Origin: Limnobaculum xujianqingii
GTDB taxonomy: Bacteria > Pseudomonadota > Gammaproteobacteria > Enterobacterales > Enterobacteriaceae
NCBI RefSeq assembly: GCF_013394855.1
Contig: NZ_JABMLK010000001.1
Span: 1,507,501-1,571,500 of the forward strand
Direction: 5' to 3'
DNA: 64,000 nt
The notes under the pieces were generated by a model that did no database searches, had not been told where the DNA came from, and was given only the letters and a program-made list of their open reading frames with translations. A program made the translations under genes and the position numbers. Position 1 is the first letter of the stretch; every line of letters starts with the position of its first letter. Below are positions 1 to 9,338 of the stretch, piece after piece.

Positions 1-294
1 CCAACCGCTGATATCCAGTTCATCATCCAGTGGTCGTTCTATCACATCTCTGCCCGGTTCAACGGTTAAATACCATTCAGGTTTATGCACATAAATAAAG
101 CGAACATCATAATCGCTGTCCGTTGAAGCAAATCCCCATCCCCGGCTTCCAGATTCACAGGCATACAGTACTTTCACATCAAACTTTCTTTCTATCTCTT
201 TCAGCTCATTCAGGATGCGATTTTTCATCTCTGCTGATACTGGATGGTCATCAACAGGTAAATCTTTACGATTAGTTAGTAATCCTTTTTGCAT
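1..294 (-). CDS. RlaP-type nucleotidyltransferase (3' end outside window)
   Basis: The first 98 codons of a predicted nucleotidyltransferase of the COG3541/RlaP (RNA ligase-associated) type are visible; the rest lies beyond the window edge. The DNA polymerase beta-like signature is clear: GSRGWGF at residues 49-55 followed by DSDYD at 59-63, whose aspartates would bind the metal ions. The start at 294 is chosen because AGGAGA (301-306) sits six bases upstream. The gene diverges from rtcR and has a sigma54 promoter, so it should be switched on by RtcR as part of an RNA-repair operon. Family members are linked to RtcB/RNA ligase systems by gene neighbourhood; the exact reaction is not established. 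Downstream partners such as rtcB or rtcA cannot be seen. Confidence 0.85.
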   Translation of the reverse strand, partial: MQKGLLTNRKDLPVDDHPVSAEMKNRILNELKEIERKFDVKVLYACESGSRGWGFASTDSDYDVRFIYVHKPEWYLTVEPGRDVIERPLDDELDISGW

Positions 295-344
295 CGCATT
301 TCTCCTTTTTATTCGTTATTACTTACGGTATTACTATCAGATAT

Positions 345-361
345 TGCAATCAGCTTGCCAA
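345..361 (-). promoter_or_regulatory. Sigma54 promoter of the nucleotidyltransferase operon
   Basis: On the minus strand the sequence reads TTGGCAAG, four bases, TTGCA. This matches the sigma54 -24/-12 consensus (TGGCACG-N4-TTGCW) at nearly every position, including the essential GG and GC. Transcription would start near position 333, leaving a leader of about 40 bases before the ATG at 294. An RtcR-type activator encoded next door on the other strand fits this promoter class. Confidence 0.85.
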
Positions 362-374
362 CTTTCTTCTTATC

Positions 375-430
375 ATTAAAAGTAGATTTAATTTATTGTT
401 TTAAATGAACATTAAAGTAATTAGTTTAAT
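375..430. promoter_or_regulatory. Two ATTAAA/TTTAAT inverted repeats, candidate RtcR upstream sites
   Basis: Two short palindromes with the same half-site lie in the rtcR-nucleotidyltransferase gap: ATTAAA-N6-TTTAAT at 375-392 and ATTAAA-N8-TTTAAT at 411-430. They sit roughly 40-100 bases upstream of the predicted sigma54 start, where an enhancer-binding protein would bind. The region is AT-rich, so chance palindromes are possible; the assignment to RtcR is inference. Confidence 0.35.
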
Positions 431-497
431 GCTGGAGAATTCTGAAAATATAAGATAATTTATTTATTCAGATAATGTTTATATTTAGAGATAAAAT

Positions 498-2090
498 ATG
501 AAACGGATTGCAATTGGTGTGTTAGGTACCGTTCTGGATAAACGTGGTAAACGGGAAAACCGTTGGAATAAATGGCGTCCAACCGTAGGAATGTGCCAGC
601 AACCTGATTTACATATTGACCGACTTGAGCTGATTCATGCTGCCAGAGATCGGGGAATGGCTGAGCAGCTGGTTCAGGATATCCATCTGGTATCGCCACA
701 AACTGAAGTTAAACTCAATGCCATTACGTTAGATGATCCCTGGGATATTGAAGAGGTCTATACCAAGCTATTAGATTTTTCTGAACACTACCCTTTTGAT
801 ACTGAGAATGAAGAGTACTTAGTTCACATCACCACAGGTACTCACATTGTACAAATCTGTTGGTTTTTACTTACCGAGGCCCGTTATCTGCCAGGTAAGT
901 TAATTCAAACCATGCCGGACAGGAACAATAAGAGCGATGAACACCCCGGTAATCCTGAAGGTAATTACGCCATTATTGATTTGGATTTAAGTCGCTACGA
1001 TCAGATATCTACTCGTTTCCAACAAATCAGTGAAAACTCGGTCTCTTATTTGAAAGCCGGTATTGCAACGCGCAATGCCACCTTTAACCGTCTGATAGAA
1101 GAAATAGAACGTGTCGCTATTCGTTCTACCGCACCAATATTGATGGTGGGACCCACCGGAGCAGGAAAATCATTCCTTGCCCGACGAATCTACGAACTTA
1201 AGCTGGAACGACATCAAATAAGTGGCCGATTCGTTGAGGTTAACTGCGCCACTCTTCGGGGTGATAGTGCAATGTCAACGCTGTTTGGTCATGTTAAAGG
1301 TTCATTTACCGGTGCTCAAACTGACCGACCAGGCCTGTTGCGAGCAGCAGATAATGGCATGTTATTTTTAGATGAAATCGGAGAGCTCGGGCTGGATGAA
1401 CAGGCGATGTTGCTAAAAGCCATTGAAGAGAAAAAATTTCTTCCTTTTGGTAGCGACAAAGAAGCACAAAGCCACTTTCAACTTATTGCCGGTACCCATC
1501 GGGACTTACGCAAGCAAGTCAGTGAAGGTCTGTTTCGTGAAGATCTGTATGCACGCATTAACTTATGGACCTATAAACTTCCCGGTCTGGCTCAACGCAA
1601 TGAAGATATCGAACCCAACCTGGATTATGAGTTAGCTCGTTTTGCTCGTGAACAAGGTGAACAAACTCGTTTTAATGCTGAATCACGCCGTAAGTATCTC
1701 TCATTTGCCACCTCATCTGAGGCGCTTTGGTCAGGTAATTTTCGTGAACTCAGCGCTTCTATTACCCGTATGGCAACACTGGCTGAATCAGGAAGAATTA
1801 GTGATGATATTGTCAATGATGAAATAAAACGTTTACAGGAAAGCTGGGGATATATCACTAAACCACTTTTATTACCCGAGTTGGATCAACCCATAGATCT
1901 GTTTGATCAGTATCAACTACAGGCTGTTATTGAAATCTGCCACACCAGTAGCAGCTTGTCGGAGGCAGGAAGGAAACTATTTGCCGTTTCCCGTCAGCAA
2001 AAACAGAACCCAAATGATGCCGATAGATTGAGAAAGTACCTCTCTCGTTTTGGCCTTAGCTGGGAAACACTGAAAAAAGATAAAACATAA
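498..2090 (+). CDS. rtcR: RtcR, sigma54-dependent activator of RNA repair genes
   Basis: A 530-residue protein very similar to E. coli RtcR, a bacterial enhancer-binding protein that turns on RNA-repair genes. The N-terminal ~180 residues form the CARF-like sensor, whose ligand in related systems is a 2',3'-cyclic phosphate RNA product. The AAA+ core has Walker A GPTGAGKS (218-225), the sigma54-contact loop as GSFTGA (268-273; usual form GAFTGA) and Walker B LFLDEIGE (289-296). The C-terminus, about 475-525, carries the Fis-like helix-turn-helix. It is divergent from the nucleotidyltransferase gene it probably regulates. The ribosome-binding site upstream of 498 is weak. Identity is secure; the target operon is inferred from the adjacent sigma54 promoter. 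Confidence 0.95.
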   Translation: MKRIAIGVLGTVLDKRGKRENRWNKWRPTVGMCQQPDLHIDRLELIHAARDRGMAEQLVQDIHLVSPQTEVKLNAITLDDPWDIEEVYTKLLDFSEHYPFDTENEEYLVHITTGTHIVQICWFLLTEARYLPGKLIQTMPDRNNKSDEHPGNPEGNYAIIDLDLSRYDQISTRFQQISENSVSYLKAGIATRNATFNRLIEEIERVAIRSTAPILMVGPTGAGKSFLARRIYELKLERHQISGRFVEVNCATLRGDSAMSTLFGHVKGSFTGAQTDRPGLLRAADNGMLFLDEIGELGLDEQAMLLKAIEEKKFLPFGSDKEAQSHFQLIAGTHRDLRKQVSEGLFREDLYARINLWTYKLPGLAQRNEDIEPNLDYELARFAREQGEQTRFNAESRRKYLSFATSSEALWSGNFRELSASITRMATLAESGRISDDIVNDEIKRLQESWGYITKPLLLPELDQPIDLFDQYQLQAVIEICHTSSSLSEAGRKLFAVSRQQKQNPNDADRLRKYLSRFGLSWETLKKDKT

Positions 2091-2133
2091 AGTTAATCAT
2101 TTTTCTCTTCGCTACATAATTCTGAACAAACAA

Positions 2134-2163
2134 AAAAATGGGTGACTATTGTCACCCATTTTT
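2134..2163. terminator. Bidirectional terminator between rtcR and clpB
   Basis: A 13-bp perfect stem (AAAAATGGGTGAC / GTCACCCATTTTT) with a TATT loop. The A-tract on one side and T-tract on the other let it serve both the rtcR transcript (+) and the clpB transcript (-). Confidence 0.9.
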
Positions 2164-2177
2164 CAGTTACTTATTGA

Positions 2178-4751
2178 TTATTGCTTAGCAACAATCTTGC
2201 CACCTTCAACATCCAGTACCACTGGTACTCCAGGTAATAACTGGCCAGAAAGAATTTGCTGTGCCAGCGGATTCTCAATTTCCTGTTGAATAGCCCGTTT
2301 CAATGGACGCGCACCATAAACCGGATCGTATCCCTCTTTAGCTAACAGATCCAAAGCGGCTTCAGACATGCTGACGATATAACCACGATCGTCCAGACGC
2401 TGATACAAACGTTCCAACTGAATTCGTGCGATGGATTTAATCATGCTCTCACCCAGCGGATGGAACACTACGGTTTCGTCAATACGGTTGATAAATTCCG
2501 GACGGAAGTGATGACCAACAACACTCATCACTAACTCTTTCATCTCGCCGTAATCCAGTTGACCAAAACGTTCCTGGATCATGTCAGATCCCAGGTTAGA
2601 CGTCATGATTACCACGGTATTACGGAAATCAACGGTACGCCCCTGTCCATCAGTTAAACGACCATCATCCAGTACCTGCAACAGGATATTAAATACATCC
2701 GGATGCGCTTTTTCGACTTCATCCAGCAAAATAACTGAGTATGGACGACGACGAACTGCTTCTGTCAGATAACCGCCCTCTTCGTAACCAACATATCCCG
2801 GAGGTGCGCCCACCAGACGGGAAACACTGTGTTTCTCCATAAACTCGGACATATCGATACGCACCATGGCATCATCGCTGTCGAACATAAAGTTGGCCAG
2901 TGCTTTTGCCAGCTCGGTTTTACCTACCCCGGTTGGTCCCAGGAACAGGAATGAACCAATGGGTTTATTCGGATCGGATAAGCCTGCACGACTACGACGA
3001 ATCGCATTCGATACCGCTTCAACCGCCTCATTTTGGCCTATCACTCGCTGATGCAGTTGTTTTTCCATGCGCAGTAATTTGTCACGCTCACCTTCCAGCA
3101 TACGATCGACCGGAATACCCGTTGCTTTAGCCAGTACTTCAGCAATTTCAGCATCAGTTACTTTATTGCGCAGCAGCTTCATGGTCTTACCTTCAGAACT
3201 TTCCGCCAGCGCTAATTGCTTTTCCAGTTCCGGAATGGTGCCATACTGCAATTCAGACATTCTGGCCAAATCGCCTACGCGGCGCGCTTGTTCCAGAGTG
3301 GTTCTTGCCTGTTCCAGATCGGACTTAATGGTCTGGGTGCCGGATACCGCAGCTTTTTCCGCTTTCCACTCTTCTTCCAGCTCAGAATATTCACGCTCTT
3401 TTTGCTCTAACTCTTCGTTCAGCATTTCAAGGCGTTTCTTACTGGCTTCATCAGACTCTTTCATCAGCGCCTGCTGTTCCAGTTTTAACTGAATAATACG
3501 ACGATCCAGACGGTCTAATGATTCTGGTTTAGAATCCATCTGCATACGAATGCTGGAGGCCGCTTCATCAATCAGGTCAATCGCTTTATCCGGTAACTGA
3601 CGATCGGAAACATAACGATGCGACAATGTCGCTGCTGCAACGATAGCCGGGTCAGTAATTTGCACATGGTGGTGCAATTCATAACGTTCTTTTAAGCCAC
3701 GCAAGATAGCAATAGTATCTTCCACGCTTGGTTCTGCGACATATACCTTTTGGAAACGACGCTCTAACGCCGCATCTTTTTCAATATACTGACGGTATTC
3801 ATCCAGCGTTGTGGCACCTACACAGTGCAATTCACCACGGGCCAGCGCTGGTTTGAGCATGTTACCGGCATCCATTGCGCCATCACCTTTACCGGCACCA
3901 ACCATGGTGTGTAGCTCATCGATAAACAGAATAACGCTGCCTTCCTGTTTCGCCAGATCGCTCAATACACCTTTTAAACGCTCTTCAAATTCACCACGAT
4001 ATTTCGCACCAGCGATCAATGCGCCCATATCTAAAGAGAGCACACGTTTGTTTTTCAGACCTTCAGGCACTTCACCGTTCACAATACGCTGAGCTAAACC
4101 TTCTACGATCGCGGTTTTACCAACGCCGGGTTCACCAATCAGTACCGGGTTATTTTTAGTACGACGTTGTAATACCTGAATGGTACGGCGAATCTCTTCA
4201 TCACGGCCGATCACCGGATCCAATTTGCCTTGTTCTGCCCGTTCAGTCAGATCGATAGTATATTTTTTCAATGCCTGACGTTGATCTTCTGCACTTGCAT
4301 CATCCACGCTTTCACCTCCTCTTAATTGATCAACCGCCTGAGTTAACCTTTCACTGGTTGCACCGGCTTTTTTCAGCAGATCGCTTAACTGACCGCGCTC
4401 TTGCAATGCAGCAAGAACAAACAGTTCGGAAGAGATAAATTTATCGTTACGCTTTTGAGCCAGTTTGTCGCACAGGTTCAGAATACGAACCAGTTCATTC
4501 GATGGCTGAACATCACCACCTGCGCCCTCAACCTGTGGGGCACGACTTAATGCATCATCCAGGTCGCGACGTAACCGGTTAATATCAACCCCGGCAGACG
4601 TCAGTAATGGACGAATGCTCCCACCATCCTGACTGAGCAAAGCGCTCATCAGATGAATAGGTTCTATAAATTGATTATCACGCCCTAACGCTAATGATTG
4701 AGCATCGGCCAGAGCGAGTTGAAATTTGCTGGTAAGACGATCCAGACGCAT
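2178..4751 (-). CDS. clpB: ClpB disaggregase, AAA+ chaperone
   Basis: An 857-residue protein, the same length as E. coli ClpB. It is the cytoplasmic hexameric ATPase that works with DnaK to pull apart heat-aggregated proteins. An N-terminal Clp domain (about 1-145) is followed by nucleotide-binding domain 1 with Walker A GEPGVGKT near residue 206, a long coiled-coil middle domain (about 410-525), and nucleotide-binding domain 2 with Walker A GPTGVGKT near residue 605. ATG at 4751 is preceded by GGAGGTG. A heat-shock promoter lies upstream (4797-4824), and an internal start at codon 149 is marked separately. In E. coli, pgeF and rluD are likewise upstream, as here. Confidence 0.98.
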   Translation of the reverse strand: MRLDRLTSKFQLALADAQSLALGRDNQFIEPIHLMSALLSQDGGSIRPLLTSAGVDINRLRRDLDDALSRAPQVEGAGGDVQPSNELVRILNLCDKLAQKRNDKFISSELFVLAALQERGQLSDLLKKAGATSERLTQAVDQLRGGESVDDASAEDQRQALKKYTIDLTERAEQGKLDPVIGRDEEIRRTIQVLQRRTKNNPVLIGEPGVGKTAIVEGLAQRIVNGEVPEGLKNKRVLSLDMGALIAGAKYRGEFEERLKGVLSDLAKQEGSVILFIDELHTMVGAGKGDGAMDAGNMLKPALARGELHCVGATTLDEYRQYIEKDAALERRFQKVYVAEPSVEDTIAILRGLKERYELHHHVQITDPAIVAAATLSHRYVSDRQLPDKAIDLIDEAASSIRMQMDSKPESLDRLDRRIIQLKLEQQALMKESDEASKKRLEMLNEELEQKEREYSELEEEWKAEKAAVSGTQTIKSDLEQARTTLEQARRVGDLARMSELQYGTIPELEKQLALAESSEGKTMKLLRNKVTDAEIAEVLAKATGIPVDRMLEGERDKLLRMEKQLHQRVIGQNEAVEAVSNAIRRSRAGLSDPNKPIGSFLFLGPTGVGKTELAKALANFMFDSDDAMVRIDMSEFMEKHSVSRLVGAPPGYVGYEEGGYLTEAVRRRPYSVILLDEVEKAHPDVFNILLQVLDDGRLTDGQGRTVDFRNTVVIMTSNLGSDMIQERFGQLDYGEMKELVMSVVGHHFRPEFINRIDETVVFHPLGESMIKSIARIQLERLYQRLDDRGYIVSMSEAALDLLAKEGYDPVYGARPLKRAIQQEIENPLAQQILSGQLLPGVPVVLDVEGGKIVAKQ
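4305..4320 (-). promoter_or_regulatory. Internal ribosome-binding site and GTG start inside clpB (short isoform)
   Basis: Within clpB, AGGAGG (4315-4320) lies seven bases before an in-frame GTG at 4305-4307, which is exactly codon 149. E. coli makes a truncated ClpB from Val149 by the same kind of internal start. The site would give a 709-residue form without the N-terminal domain. Confidence 0.8.
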
Positions 4752-4796
4752 AACACCTCCAAGAACAAATCAACAATATATGTTGCTATGCCATAT

Positions 4797-4824
4797 AGAT
4801 AAGGGTGCGAGAGCGTTTTTCAAG
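4797..4824 (-). promoter_or_regulatory. Sigma32 (heat-shock) promoter of clpB
   Basis: The minus strand carries CTTGAAAA (4817-4824) and, about 12 bases on, CCCTTATCTA. This resembles the sigma32 -35 (CTTGAAA) and -10 (CCCCATNT) elements, lies about 50 bases upstream of the clpB ATG, and fits the known heat-shock control of clpB. Confidence 0.7.
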
Positions 4825-4889
4825 ACCAAAGTCAATATAAATTATTGAGGTGAGTTCACAGAATAAAGAAACGTTTTGATATCAATAGA

Positions 4890-5621
4890 TTAATCAAACC
4901 AAATCAGACTGACCATTCTGCCGGTATCTCTTTCACGACGATATGAAAAAAAGAGTTCAGGTTGACTAACCGTACAGTAACTACCGCCATAAATTTTTTG
5001 TATACCCAGAGATTGAAGGCGCTGACGAGCCAGCAGGTAAATATCAGCCAGGTATTTATCGGCTCTGGGAGTAAATGCACTATCTGCAAGTGGATTTACC
5101 GCCATAAAAGCATCACGAACTTCTGGTCCAACTTCAAACTGCGTTGGGCCAATTGCCGGCCCCAACCAGGCAATAATGTTATCCGGCGTAGTCATAAAGT
5201 TTTCAACCGTCCGTTCAAGAATTCCCGCTTGAAGCCCTCGCCACCCGGCGTGGGCCGCCGCCACTTCATCACCATTTACCGAGCAGAATAGTACCGGAAG
5301 ACAATCGGCGGTCATGATGGCGCAAACTTTACCCGGAGTACGGGTATAGCTGGCATCAGCACGTAAAGATATTGGTGTATTTTGCGTCAGAGTTAATACT
5401 TCAACACCATGAACTTGTTCAAGCCAGGTAATATCGCCGGAAATGTTTAACTGTTGCTCCAAACGCTGACGATTCTGTAACACAGCTGTTGGTTCATCAC
5501 CAACATGGTTCCCCAGATTCAACGTATCATAAGGCGTTTGGCTGACGCCGCCATTACGCGTAGTGCTAACCGCTTTCACTCCTGCAGGTGCTATCCATTC
5601 CGGCGTTATTAGTGGGATCAT
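4890..5621 (-). CDS. pgeF: PgeF (YfiH), peptidoglycan-editing factor
   Basis: A 243-residue member of the YfiH/DUF152 family, once called polyphenol oxidase. In E. coli PgeF removes wrongly added L-serine from UDP-MurNAc during peptidoglycan precursor synthesis. The family's metal-binding residues are present in the TADCLPV segment (about 103-109) and the AAHAGWRG segment (about 121-128). The ATG overlaps the rluD stop by one base (TAATG), so the two genes are translationally coupled. An rluD-yfiH-clpB order is also found in E. coli. Confidence 0.93.
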   Translation of the reverse strand: MIPLITPEWIAPAGVKAVSTTRNGGVSQTPYDTLNLGNHVGDEPTAVLQNRQRLEQQLNISGDITWLEQVHGVEVLTLTQNTPISLRADASYTRTPGKVCAIMTADCLPVLFCSVNGDEVAAAHAGWRGLQAGILERTVENFMTTPDNIIAWLGPAIGPTQFEVGPEVRDAFMAVNPLADSAFTPRADKYLADIYLLARQRLQSLGIQKIYGGSYCTVSQPELFFSYRRERDTGRMVSLIWFD

Positions 5622-6598
5622 TACCAGTTCAGCTCATCTTTAAAAATTTCAGTATCAGCACGTAGTGCGGCTATCAGTTGTACCATATCTTCCGGCAATG
5701 GCGCATGCCATTCCATCAGTTCACCGGTAATTGGATGATGCAAGCGTAACATGATGGCGTGCAGAGCCTGACGGTCGAAAGAGCGTAATTGCTGTATAAA
5801 AGCTTCAGATGCGCCTTTAGGTGGCCGAGGACGACCACCATATAATGGATCCCCTACCAGTGGATGAGTAATATGCGCCATATGCACGCGGATCTGGTGT
5901 GTCCGGCCCGTTTCCAGACGTAAGCGTAAACGGGTGTGGGCACGGAAGTGCTCCATAATGCGATAGTGAGTAACCGCGGGTTTACCCATTGGATAAACCG
6001 ACATATGAGTACGTTTAGTTGGATGGCGCGCAATCGCTGCATCTACTGTCCCGCCACCGGCCATAGTACCAATTGCTACTGCTTCATATTCACGGGTAAT
6101 TTCTCTGGCCTGCAACGCTTCTACCAGACGAGTCTGAGCCGGTACCGTTTTTGCTACCACCATTAAGCCTGTCGTGTCTTTATCCAGACGGTGAACAATA
6201 CCGGCGCGCGGTACATCGGCAATTTGTGGGTAATGATGTAACAAAGCATTTAATACCGTGCCATCAGGGTTACCGGCTCCCGGATGCACAACAAAATCCC
6301 TTGGTTTATTGATAACGATAATATCGTCATCTTCATAAACAATGTTTAATGCAATATCTTGCGATTCCCAACGTACTTCTTCTTCGATCAGCGCATCAAT
6401 TGCGATACACTCACCACCCAAAACTTTTTCTTTAGGTTTGGCGATTATTTGACCGTTTACTGATACACGCTCTTCCAAAATCCATTCTTTTATGCGAGAA
6501 CGTGAATAATCAGGGAACAATTCGGCCAAAGCCTGATCTAATCGTTGTCCGAGTTGTGACTCGGCAACTGTTGCTGTGAGTTGTACTTGCTGTGACAT
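5621..6598 (-). CDS. rluD: RluD, 23S rRNA pseudouridine synthase
   Basis: A 325-residue enzyme that isomerises uridines 1911, 1915 and 1917 in helix 69 of 23S rRNA. An N-terminal S4 RNA-binding domain (about 18-80) is followed by the RluA-type catalytic domain with the active aspartate in HRLDKDTTGLM (about residue 139). Length and sequence match E. coli RluD. It is divergent from bamD and is the first gene of the rluD-pgeF unit. Confidence 0.97.
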   Translation of the reverse strand: MSQQVQLTATVAESQLGQRLDQALAELFPDYSRSRIKEWILEERVSVNGQIIAKPKEKVLGGECIAIDALIEEEVRWESQDIALNIVYEDDDIIVINKPRDFVVHPGAGNPDGTVLNALLHHYPQIADVPRAGIVHRLDKDTTGLMVVAKTVPAQTRLVEALQAREITREYEAVAIGTMAGGGTVDAAIARHPTKRTHMSVYPMGKPAVTHYRIMEHFRAHTRLRLRLETGRTHQIRVHMAHITHPLVGDPLYGGRPRPPKGASEAFIQQLRSFDRQALHAIMLRLHHPITGELMEWHAPLPEDMVQLIAALRADTEIFKDELNW

Positions 6599-6731
6599 AA
6601 AATAACTTCTTAAGTTTTAAGTTGGGTTTTCGCGGCAATGCCGTTTAAAATAATGTGCTATTGTAACTGGTACTCACCGGAAGCTGAATGGATAGCTTCC
6701 AGAACAACACTCTGAGGATAAGCAAAACGTC

Positions 6732-7463
6732 ATGATGCGTATGAAATATTTAGTGGCCTCTGCCATATTGAGCCTGACGTTGGCAGGTTGCTCATCGGAC
6801 ACTGTCCCCGATAATCCGCCATCGGAAATGTATGCAACCGCGCAAGAAAAACTACAAAGCGGTAACTTCCGGGGCGCCATCACAGAACTGGAAGCGCTTG
6901 ATAACCGCTATCCATTTGGCCCTTATTCACAGCAAGTGCAACTGGACCTGATCTACGCTTATTATAAAGCAGATGAGTTACCAATGGCACAAGCCACTAT
7001 CGATCGCTTTGCCCGTTTAAACCCTACGCACCCTAACATTGATTATGTTATGTATATGCGCGGTTTAACCGATATGGCGTTCGACGGTAATACGGTACAA
7101 GATTTCTTTGGTATTGACCGTTCGGATCGCGATCCGCAACATGCTCGCGCCGCATTTCGCGACTTTACTCAGTTGGTGCAAAGCTTCCCACAAAGCGCCT
7201 ATGCTGCTGATGCTCAAAAACGCTTAGTCGCGTTGCACAACCGTCTGGCTAACTACGAGCTTTCCGTTGCGCAATATTACACTAAGCGCGGCGCTTTTGT
7301 TGCAGTAGTTAACCGCGTTGAACAAATGATGCGTGATTATCCTGATTCTGAAGCAACGCGCAATGCATTACCGTTAATGGAAAATGCATACCGGCAGTTA
7401 AATCTGGCGTCTCAGGCGGATAAAGTCAAAAAGATTATCGAAGCTAACGATATCAAAGGCTGA
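6732..7463 (+). CDS. bamD: BamD, outer-membrane assembly lipoprotein
   Basis: A 243-residue lipoprotein, essential partner of BamA in inserting beta-barrel proteins into the outer membrane. The signal peptide ends in a lipobox LAGC, with the lipid-bearing Cys at residue 20. The mature part carries five TPR-like repeats and shares long identical stretches with E. coli BamD (for example [20 protein letters not shown]). The start at 6732 matches the E. coli N-terminus; GAGGAT lies about 11 bases upstream. In E. coli raiA (yfiA) follows bamD; here raiA is not the next gene. Confidence 0.97.
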   Translation: MMRMKYLVASAILSLTLAGCSSDTVPDNPPSEMYATAQEKLQSGNFRGAITELEALDNRYPFGPYSQQVQLDLIYAYYKADELPMAQATIDRFARLNPTHPNIDYVMYMRGLTDMAFDGNTVQDFFGIDRSDRDPQHARAAFRDFTQLVQSFPQSAYAADAQKRLVALHNRLANYELSVAQYYTKRGAFVAVVNRVEQMMRDYPDSEATRNALPLMENAYRQLNLASQADKVKKIIEANDIKG

Positions 7464-7483
7464 TTGTTTTAATAGTATCTTCA

Positions 7484-7518
7484 GTTAATCGCTATGCGAA
7501 TAATGCATAGCGATTAAC
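7484..7518 (+). terminator. 14-bp hairpin after bamD
   Basis: GTTAATCGCTATGC pairs perfectly with GCATAGCGATTAAC across a seven-base loop, 21 bases after the bamD stop. The T-tract that follows is poor (TTATTACTTCTC), so termination is likely but the hairpin may instead protect the 3' end. Confidence 0.6.
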
Positions 7519-7672
7519 TTATTACTTCTCTTCTTTATCTGTCACTTTATCCCTCTCTTTATTTTCTCACAGTAAATTTATTTCCTGATATTTACAATAT
7601 TCATAAAACTCGCTAGGTTATTGCGGATAACCCATATTTATTGAATAAATATTCATTATAAGAGAGAAAATT

Positions 7673-8851
7673 ATGGACAGACGTACGCTATTAAAATCGT
7701 CAGGATTACTGCTGGGTGGATTAACCTTTGGCAATTTGGCCACCGGCGTCGCCAGAGCCAGTCAGGATCATCAAACCGCCAGTGCTGCAAAAGTTTTACC
7801 GACACCAACCAAAGAACAACCACTGTTACTTAACTTTAATGAAAACTCTCTGGGAATGTCGCCTAAAGCGCAGCAAGCCGTGGTTAATGCCCTACCTCAA
7901 GCCTTCCGCTATCCGGATGCTGCCAGAGAGCAATTAATTGAAAAAATAGCAGAAAGCCACAAACTACAATCAAAAAATATCTCATTAGGTAACGGCTCAT
8001 CAGAATCCATTCAGGCTGTGGTTCAAATGGCTATTTATCAGGCCCAAAAAGCGGGTCAGAAAGTTCAGGTTATTGTTCCCGATCCAACCTTCAACTATGC
8101 CGAGCTATACGCTAAAGCGCTTGGTGTTGCAGTGATTAAAGTGCCACTAAACGATAAGCTGGCGTTTGATATTGCGGCAATGAAGAAGATTGCCGATGAG
8201 TTCCCAGGTTTATCCATTGTGTATCTGTGTAACCCGAATAATCCAACAGCAACCATTACACCAGCTGACCAGATTGATCCATGGATTAAAACAGCATCAG
8301 AACGCACCCTGTTCCTGTTGGATGAAGCCTATGCTGAGTTCGTCACCGATCCCCGCTTTAGCAGTGGCATTGAGTTGATTTTAAAACAACATAAAAACGT
8401 GGTGGTAACCCGTACTTTCTCTAAAATTTATGCCTTAGCAGGCCTGCGTATTGGCTATGCTGTTGCCCATGAAGAAATTATCGCTCAGGTTGAAGACTTT
8501 ATTTCACTGGATAATACCAATGCAGCCGGAGCGGTTGCAGCACTTGCCTCGCTGGATGACAAGACCTTCCTGACTATCAGTAAGACATCTGTAGAAACTG
8601 CTCGTAAGATTGTTACCAATGCACTGGATGAGCTGGGTCTGGAATATTTGCCCTCACAGGCTAACTTTATCTTCCACAAAGTACCGGGAGAGGTAAAAAC
8701 CTATCAGGACAGAATGAAAGAATACCATGTGTTTGTTGGCCGTGAGTTCCCACCAGCTAAAGGTTGGAATCGCCTGACATTGGGCACACCAGAAGAAATG
8801 ACAACCTTTGTTAGCGTGCTAAAAGAGTTTCGTAGTAAAGGCTGGGTCTGA
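7673..8851 (+). CDS. Tat-exported HisC-like PLP aminotransferase
   Basis: A 392-residue fold-type I pyridoxal-phosphate aminotransferase of the histidinol-phosphate aminotransferase group. Catalytic residues are intact: CNPNNP at 186-191, DEAY at 217-220, Schiff-base Lys251 in TFSKIYALAG and the phosphate-binding Arg259. Unlike cytosolic HisC it begins with a twin-arginine signal: DRRTLLKSSG, a hydrophobic stretch LLLGGLTFG and an ARA cleavage-type site at about residues 27-29. Export by Tat after cofactor insertion makes sense for a PLP enzyme. The gene stands alone between bamD and the rplS operon. The periplasmic substrate is unknown and it is probably not part of histidine synthesis. RBS GAGAG lies before ATG 7673. 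Confidence 0.85.
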   Translation: MDRRTLLKSSGLLLGGLTFGNLATGVARASQDHQTASAAKVLPTPTKEQPLLLNFNENSLGMSPKAQQAVVNALPQAFRYPDAAREQLIEKIAESHKLQSKNISLGNGSSESIQAVVQMAIYQAQKAGQKVQVIVPDPTFNYAELYAKALGVAVIKVPLNDKLAFDIAAMKKIADEFPGLSIVYLCNPNNPTATITPADQIDPWIKTASERTLFLLDEAYAEFVTDPRFSSGIELILKQHKNVVVTRTFSKIYALAGLRIGYAVAHEEIIAQVEDFISLDNTNAAGAVAALASLDDKTFLTISKTSVETARKIVTNALDELGLEYLPSQANFIFHKVPGEVKTYQDRMKEYHVFVGREFPPAKGWNRLTLGTPEEMTTFVSVLKEFRSKGWV

Positions 8852-8873
8852 TTTACAGAAGTTTTCATAAAAA

Positions 8874-8896
8874 AGGGCTTAGCACTGCTAAGCCCT
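8874..8896 (-). terminator. Terminator of the rpsP-rimM-trmD-rplS operon
   Basis: AGGGCTTAGC/GCTAAGCCCT stem with a three-base loop, followed on the minus strand by a run of T residues, about 30 bases beyond the rplS stop. Confidence 0.9.
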
Positions 8897-8925
8897 GTAT
8901 ATAACTAATAGCTTTTGGATGTTGC

Positions 8926-9297
<372 letters not shown>

Positions 9298-9338
9298 CTA
9301 GGTAAACTGAAACTGCGGGAACGAATATCCTTCCCTTA

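Noticed and set aside
3067..3492. 141-codon plus-strand frame inside clpB
   Set aside because: Antisense to the coiled-coil region of clpB; composition reflects the complementary strand, with no homology or ribosome-binding site.
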